Shown here: positions 30,615 through 33,651 of the stretch, piece after piece
Layout of the letters: every line of letters begins with the position of its first letter
Position numbering within the stretch: position 1 is the first letter of the stretch
Assembly: GCA_944392335.1 (NCBI GenBank)
Contig: CALXWJ010000053.1
Span: 1-33,651, forward strand
Length of the DNA stretch: 33,651 nt
DNA from: an uncultured Clostridia bacterium
GTDB taxonomy: Bacteria; Bacillota; Clostridia; UBA1381
Direction of reading: 5' to 3'
The notes under the pieces: model-generated
Told to the model about the DNA's origin: nothing
What the model saw: only the letters and a program-made list of their open reading frames with translations
Databases searched by the model: none
Made by a program: the position numbers and the translations under genes

Positions 30615-31483
30615 TATTTTTTCTCCTTATCTTTTTTTATGGCGATCCATACTTCAGAATAACCGTTTGCCGGAATATTTTCATATATTGGATAAACTTC
30701 TATATCCGGCAGTCCCGCATACTCATATCCTGAAAACGGGAGCCACTCAGTAAAAAATCTTCTGAAGACTTTTTTTACATCTTCCTTAAAGTCGCCGTTA
30801 TTTTCAAAGATTACCCAATCGGACTCAGGTATTTCATATTCAAACATACCGGAAGACACAGGCATATCAGTAGAAACAGCAATATAATAAAAGAATTGCT
30901 GTTGTGATTGATATATGCTTACTCCAAGTATTCCTTGAGGAGCTTGATTTGAAAGCATGCATATCTTAGAAAAATTGCCGTTGTTTAATGTAGTTTCCCA
31001 AAATAAAGGCACAGCCTGCTGATTTTTGTCCATATTATCAGATAATGGTGTACGTACCCCCACAATGCGCATAGGCGGCTTTTTTTCAATATGATATGAC
31101 ATTGCGGTTTCGCCTGTTACTTTAACTGAAAAGTGCAGCGGCGGGTATGAGTTAAGCGTATTGCCAACCTTTTTTGCATCATTTGGCGTGATATTATGAA
31201 CACTTCGGAACGCTCTGTTAAACGCTGTAGGTGATGTGTATCCATATTTTAAGGCAATGTCTATTACTTTGGCGTCTGTTCTTTGAAGTTCAAATCCGGC
31301 CTGTGTCATTCGTCTGCGCTTTATATATTCGGAAAGAGAAATTCCTGCAATATAAGAGAACAAGCGCTGAAAATAAAATGTTGAGCAGCATGCACGCCGC
31401 GCGGCTTCGTCATAGGATATGTCGTTTTGTAAATTGCTCTCGATATAATCAATTGCTAAGCTTAGTTTATTCAGCCATTCCAT
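30614..31483 (-). CDS. AraC-family regulator with a GyrI-like effector domain
   Basis: A 289-aa regulator. The N-terminal AraC DNA-binding domain (about 5-105) has two helix-turn-helix units, including Y-D-E-A-A-R-R-A-C-C-S and the conserved I-A-L-K-Y-G-Y-T-S-P-T-A-F-N-R-A-F. The C-terminal half (about 125-285) resembles the GyrI/Rob-type small-molecule-binding domain (P-P-M-R-I-V-G-V-R-T-P-L; E-V-Y-P-I). ATG 31483 was chosen because GGAGGA (31496-31491) lies 7 bases before it. It is coupled to the Ntn-hydrolase gene, so the ligand may be a substrate or product of that enzyme. Confidence 0.92.
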   Translation of the reverse strand: MEWLNKLSLAIDYIESNLQNDISYDEAARRACCSTFYFQRLFSYIAGISLSEYIKRRRMTQAGFELQRTDAKVIDIALKYGYTSPTAFNRAFRSVHNITPNDAKKVGNTLNSYPPLHFSVKVTGETAMSYHIEKKPPMRIVGVRTPLSDNMDKNQQAVPLFWETTLNNGNFSKICMLSNQAPQGILGVSIYQSQQQFFYYIAVSTDMPVSSGMFEYEIPESDWVIFENNGDFKEDVKKVFRRFFTEWLPFSGYEYAGLPDIEVYPIYENIPANGYSEVWIAIKKDKEKK

Positions 31484-31573
31484 ATATGAATCCTCCATAC
31501 CAATAAGTGTATCAAACAATAGAACATTTGTCCTCTCTTTTTCTGCTATCTTTTGTGAACATATAAATATGAG

Positions 31574-31614
31574 AACGGTTAATATGAACAAACATACTAT
31601 TCATATTAACCGTT
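31574..31614. repeat. 15-bp inverted repeat between the third kinase and the AraC-type gene
   Basis: AACGGTTAATATGAA (31574-31588) and its exact complement (31600-31614) around an 11-base loop. A T5 run follows only on the plus strand, while both flanking genes are on the minus strand. It can be a terminator of the kinase operon without a U-tract, or an operator for the AraC-type gene whose promoter must lie in this 141-bp gap. Confidence 0.65.
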
Positions 31615-31624
31615 TTTGTAATGA

Positions 31625-32941
31625 TTAATTTATGGGGAATGTCATTATAACACAAAAACCATGATCGTTATGCGCTTCAAAGGTTCCGCCGTGAACCGAG
31701 ACAATGCGATATGCCATCGGAAGTCCTATGCCATGTGCTGTTTTTGGTATGGTCTTGATATTTTCTATAACGCTGTCGGGAACGCCGGCTCCGTTATCAC
31801 AAATTTCAATAATAACACTGCCGTTTCGCTCCTGTTCTGTAATCGTTATTGTGCAACCCTCCTTATTGTGTGTAACAGCGTTATTTATAATGTTAAACAA
31901 CGCCCGTTCAAGGAGGTTTTCATCGCCTGAAATTGTTGAACTTTCTGATTTTAAATTCAATTCAATAGAAAATATTTCAGCAAGTCCGTTATTGATAATT
32001 TCTGCTGTAACCTTACGAATAAGAGGGCAGATTCTTACAGGCTGTTTCTTTGAAGGCTGCATATCATACTCCATAGATGAGATAAGATTTAGATCTTCTA
32101 TGAGTTTTTTGATTTTCATACTGTTTGATACGATTACCGAAGCTCTTTGCCTGTTGTTTTCTGATAATTCGGCATTTTCGGCAAGTGTTTCAGCGTAGCC
32201 GGCAATGACCGACAGCGGTGTTCTGATATCGTGTGAAATCCCTGTGATCCAATTTTGCCGTGCTTGCTCACGGATATTTAGCGCAGTATTTTTACGCTCA
32301 ATCGCAGCTGATGTGATATTGATGTTCTGGTAAGTATCTTTAAATATTCCTCTTTCTTTTAGTTTTACAGGCTTTTCTGCACGAAGGTTATTGATGCTTT
32401 TTGTAAGCTCGGATATTCTGCGATAAAGGTTTATACCAAATATGCTGGCAATCACCGCCGCAAGAAAAAGATTAAAAAGCAAAACGTATATAAGCCTTTG
32501 CGGAAGACTGTCAAACCAGCTCATAGAATATTCCATTTCATATTTGCCGACGGCATTCTTAGGCTTTCCCATGACAATAAGCCCGTAATCTTCTATTCTT
32601 GTATATACGGGATAGTCATTTAAAAACCATCTGGTCATACGTGCAATATCGTTTAGAGTGTATTTATCCGGTACTTCTGACGGTTTGTTCTGTTCCCATA
32701 CCACATTGCCGCCTTCATCTATCAGCATACACCAGTACCCATCCGGAAGGTCTACAGTCCTTTTTCCTGAATCAAGCTGCTTGCTGATTTGGTTAAGGAG
32801 CTCTGTCTGAACGCCTGCTATTGGCGACATATCGCTGCCGACAAAGGCAAAGCCCAAAAAGTTTATAATCATAAGTATGGTTGCAATAACACCCGCTGTT
32901 ATAGAAAACAATATCAAGATTTTAATAGCAGTTTTATTCAT
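31625..32941 (-). CDS. Sensor histidine kinase with an extracytoplasmic sensor domain
   Basis: A 438-aa kinase. Membrane helices lie at about 8-33 and 149-171, with a sensor domain of about 115 residues between them on the outside (D-G-Y-W-C-M-L-I-D-E-G-G-N-V-V-W is PAS- or Cache-like). A HAMP region (about 172-225) leads to His237 in G-I-S-H-D-I-R-T-P. The ATPase domain has N-N-A-V-T-H-N (N box), D-N-G-A-G-V-P (G1) and G-I-G-L-P-M (G2). It overlaps the regulator gene by 8 bases. Unlike the other two kinases here it has a real outside sensor; the signal is unknown. Confidence 0.93.
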   Translation of the reverse strand: MNKTAIKILILFSITAGVIATILMIINFLGFAFVGSDMSPIAGVQTELLNQISKQLDSGKRTVDLPDGYWCMLIDEGGNVVWEQNKPSEVPDKYTLNDIARMTRWFLNDYPVYTRIEDYGLIVMGKPKNAVGKYEMEYSMSWFDSLPQRLIYVLLFNLFLAAVIASIFGINLYRRISELTKSINNLRAEKPVKLKERGIFKDTYQNINITSAAIERKNTALNIREQARQNWITGISHDIRTPLSVIAGYAETLAENAELSENNRQRASVIVSNSMKIKKLIEDLNLISSMEYDMQPSKKQPVRICPLIRKVTAEIINNGLAEIFSIELNLKSESSTISGDENLLERALFNIINNAVTHNKEGCTITITEQERNGSVIIEICDNGAGVPDSVIENIKTIPKTAHGIGLPMAYRIVSVHGGTFEAHNDHGFCVIMTFPIN

Positions 32942-33638
32942 TGTTTATCACCAGCTTGTATCCAAGTCCTTTTACTGTAATAATATTTTTCGGAGACGAT
33001 GGCGTTTTCTCTATCTTTTCACGCAAATGCCGTATATGAACCATCAGGCTGTTTTCGTGTCCGTAATAATCCTCGCCCCATGCCGCAAGGCAAAGCGCGT
33101 CGTTTGTAACGATTCTGTTTTTATTTTCCCACAGCTTTTTTATCAGAATTACTTCTTTTGCAGTGAGAGAGAAAACAGAATCGTTTGAAATGATCTGTGC
33201 ATTAGTAATATCAATTGTTTTTTCACCAATCATAAATTTTGTTTCTTTTTCGTTTGACGGATAAGCACGCTTTAAAAGCGCACGGATGCGAAGCACAAGC
33301 TCTTTGGGCAAAAACGGTTTTGTTACGTAATCGTCAGCGCCAAGTCCTAATCCCCGGATGCGGTCGTCAGGTTCACCTCGTGCAGTAAGAAAAATAACCG
33401 GCGCATTTGAAATCTTACGCAGTTCGTTATACAGCATAAACCCGTTTCCGTCAGGGAGATTAACATCAAGAACAAAAAGCGATATGGTTTGAGCTTTTGC
33501 GATAGAAATCGCTTTTTTACAATTTTCTGCGGTGCATATATTAAAAAAGCCTTCGGAAAAGAGAATATCCTCAATCATCCGAAGCAATTCTGTTTCATCA
33601 TCTACGATGAGTATTTTTTTATTAAGTAATTCGTCCAT
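32934..33638 (-). CDS. OmpR/PhoB-type response regulator
   Basis: A 234-aa regulator. The receiver part has D-D-E near residue 13, phosphoacceptor Asp58 in F-V-L-D-V-N-L-P-D-G, and Lys in Y-V-T-K-P-F near 106. The winged-helix domain follows, with L-T-A-K-E-V-I-L-I and H-E-N-S-L-M-V-H-I-R-H-L-R-E-K-I. The gene is complete: ATG 33638 follows AGGAGG at the very end of the window. It pairs with the kinase that overlaps its end. No transporter lies downstream within the window; the target genes may lie before 33651. Confidence 0.94.
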   Translation of the reverse strand: MDELLNKKILIVDDETELLRMIEDILFSEGFFNICTAENCKKAISIAKAQTISLFVLDVNLPDGNGFMLYNELRKISNAPVIFLTARGEPDDRIRGLGLGADDYVTKPFLPKELVLRIRALLKRAYPSNEKETKFMIGEKTIDITNAQIISNDSVFSLTAKEVILIKKLWENKNRIVTNDALCLAAWGEDYYGHENSLMVHIRHLREKIEKTPSSPKNIITVKGLGYKLVINNE

Positions 33639-33651
33639 AAGAATTCCTCCT

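Noticed and set aside
31704-32198. 164-codon plus-strand frame inside the third kinase
   Set aside because: Overlaps the kinase ATPase and HisKA regions, which are well conserved on the minus strand; no domain is seen in the plus-strand frame.
1-33651. tRNA, rRNA, riboswitch or CRISPR array
   Set aside because: None seen: no cloverleaf with a TTCGA-type loop, no rRNA-like segment, no known riboswitch core and no repeat-spacer array on reading through the gaps.

Overview
The window is a low-GC piece of a Bacillota genome, most likely from an anaerobic Clostridia lineage. The evidence is the strong AGGAGG-type ribosome binding sites, sigma-A promoters, and the mix of VanZ, Bce-type, SdpRI, SLH-anchored and DUF2089 genes. 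The species cannot be told from the sequence alone. Nothing here is a core ribosomal or central metabolic locus. It reads as an accessory region for envelope sensing and antimicrobial resistance, next to older mobile DNA.

Layout. (1) 1-120 is a GC-rich edge (61% GC in the first 100 bases) holding a long hairpin and probably belongs to different DNA. (2) 140-9000 is a chain of about sixteen small co-directional genes with short gaps: SRPBCC, lipoprotein, methyltransferase, GNAT, DUF1835/DUF3658, TIGR04076, a P-loop kinase, VanZ, and several tiny membrane proteins, three of them 54-57 aa. (3) 9061-13662 is a complete Bce-type antimicrobial-peptide module: response regulator, intramembrane-sensing kinase, ABC ATPase and 10-TM permease. 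A perfect TTACA-N4-TGTAA operator lies before the transporter. (4) 13700-16696 is an Xre-regulated ABC export operon with a textbook promoter and a palindrome at its start site. (5) 16734-19256 encodes a secreted, SLH-anchored M13 metallopeptidase. (6) 19343-21055 holds a DUF2089 regulator behind a 16+16 bp palindrome, followed by four tandem small membrane proteins with a shared C-terminal tail and the remnant of a fifth. (7) 21117-22134 is an SdpR/SdpI immunity-type pair with a 32-bp perfect palindromic operator. (8) 22280-23437 holds HU and a convergent tyrosine recombinase, whose upstream region carries direct and inverted repeats. (9) 23674-29516 is a second sensing/export operon: GPP34 (GOLPH3-like) protein, MerR, response regulator, kinase, ABC ATPase and FtsX/MacB-type permease. 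(10) 29568-33638, on the minus strand, holds a third two-component system, an AraC/GyrI-like regulator and a C45 Ntn-hydrolase.

How the parts fit. Two of the three two-component systems sit directly upstream of an ABC transporter. Both transporter genes are preceded by the same operator design: a TACA-N4-TGTA inverted repeat plus a third half-site 21-22 bp downstream. Several regulators (Xre, DUF2089, SdpR) have a convincing palindrome over their own promoter. The most unusual parts are the GPP34-MerR-RR-HK-ABC operon beside a recombinase and its repeats, and the DUF2089 array of small MKxKD-tailed membrane proteins. All family calls come from reading motifs by eye; no database search was run.
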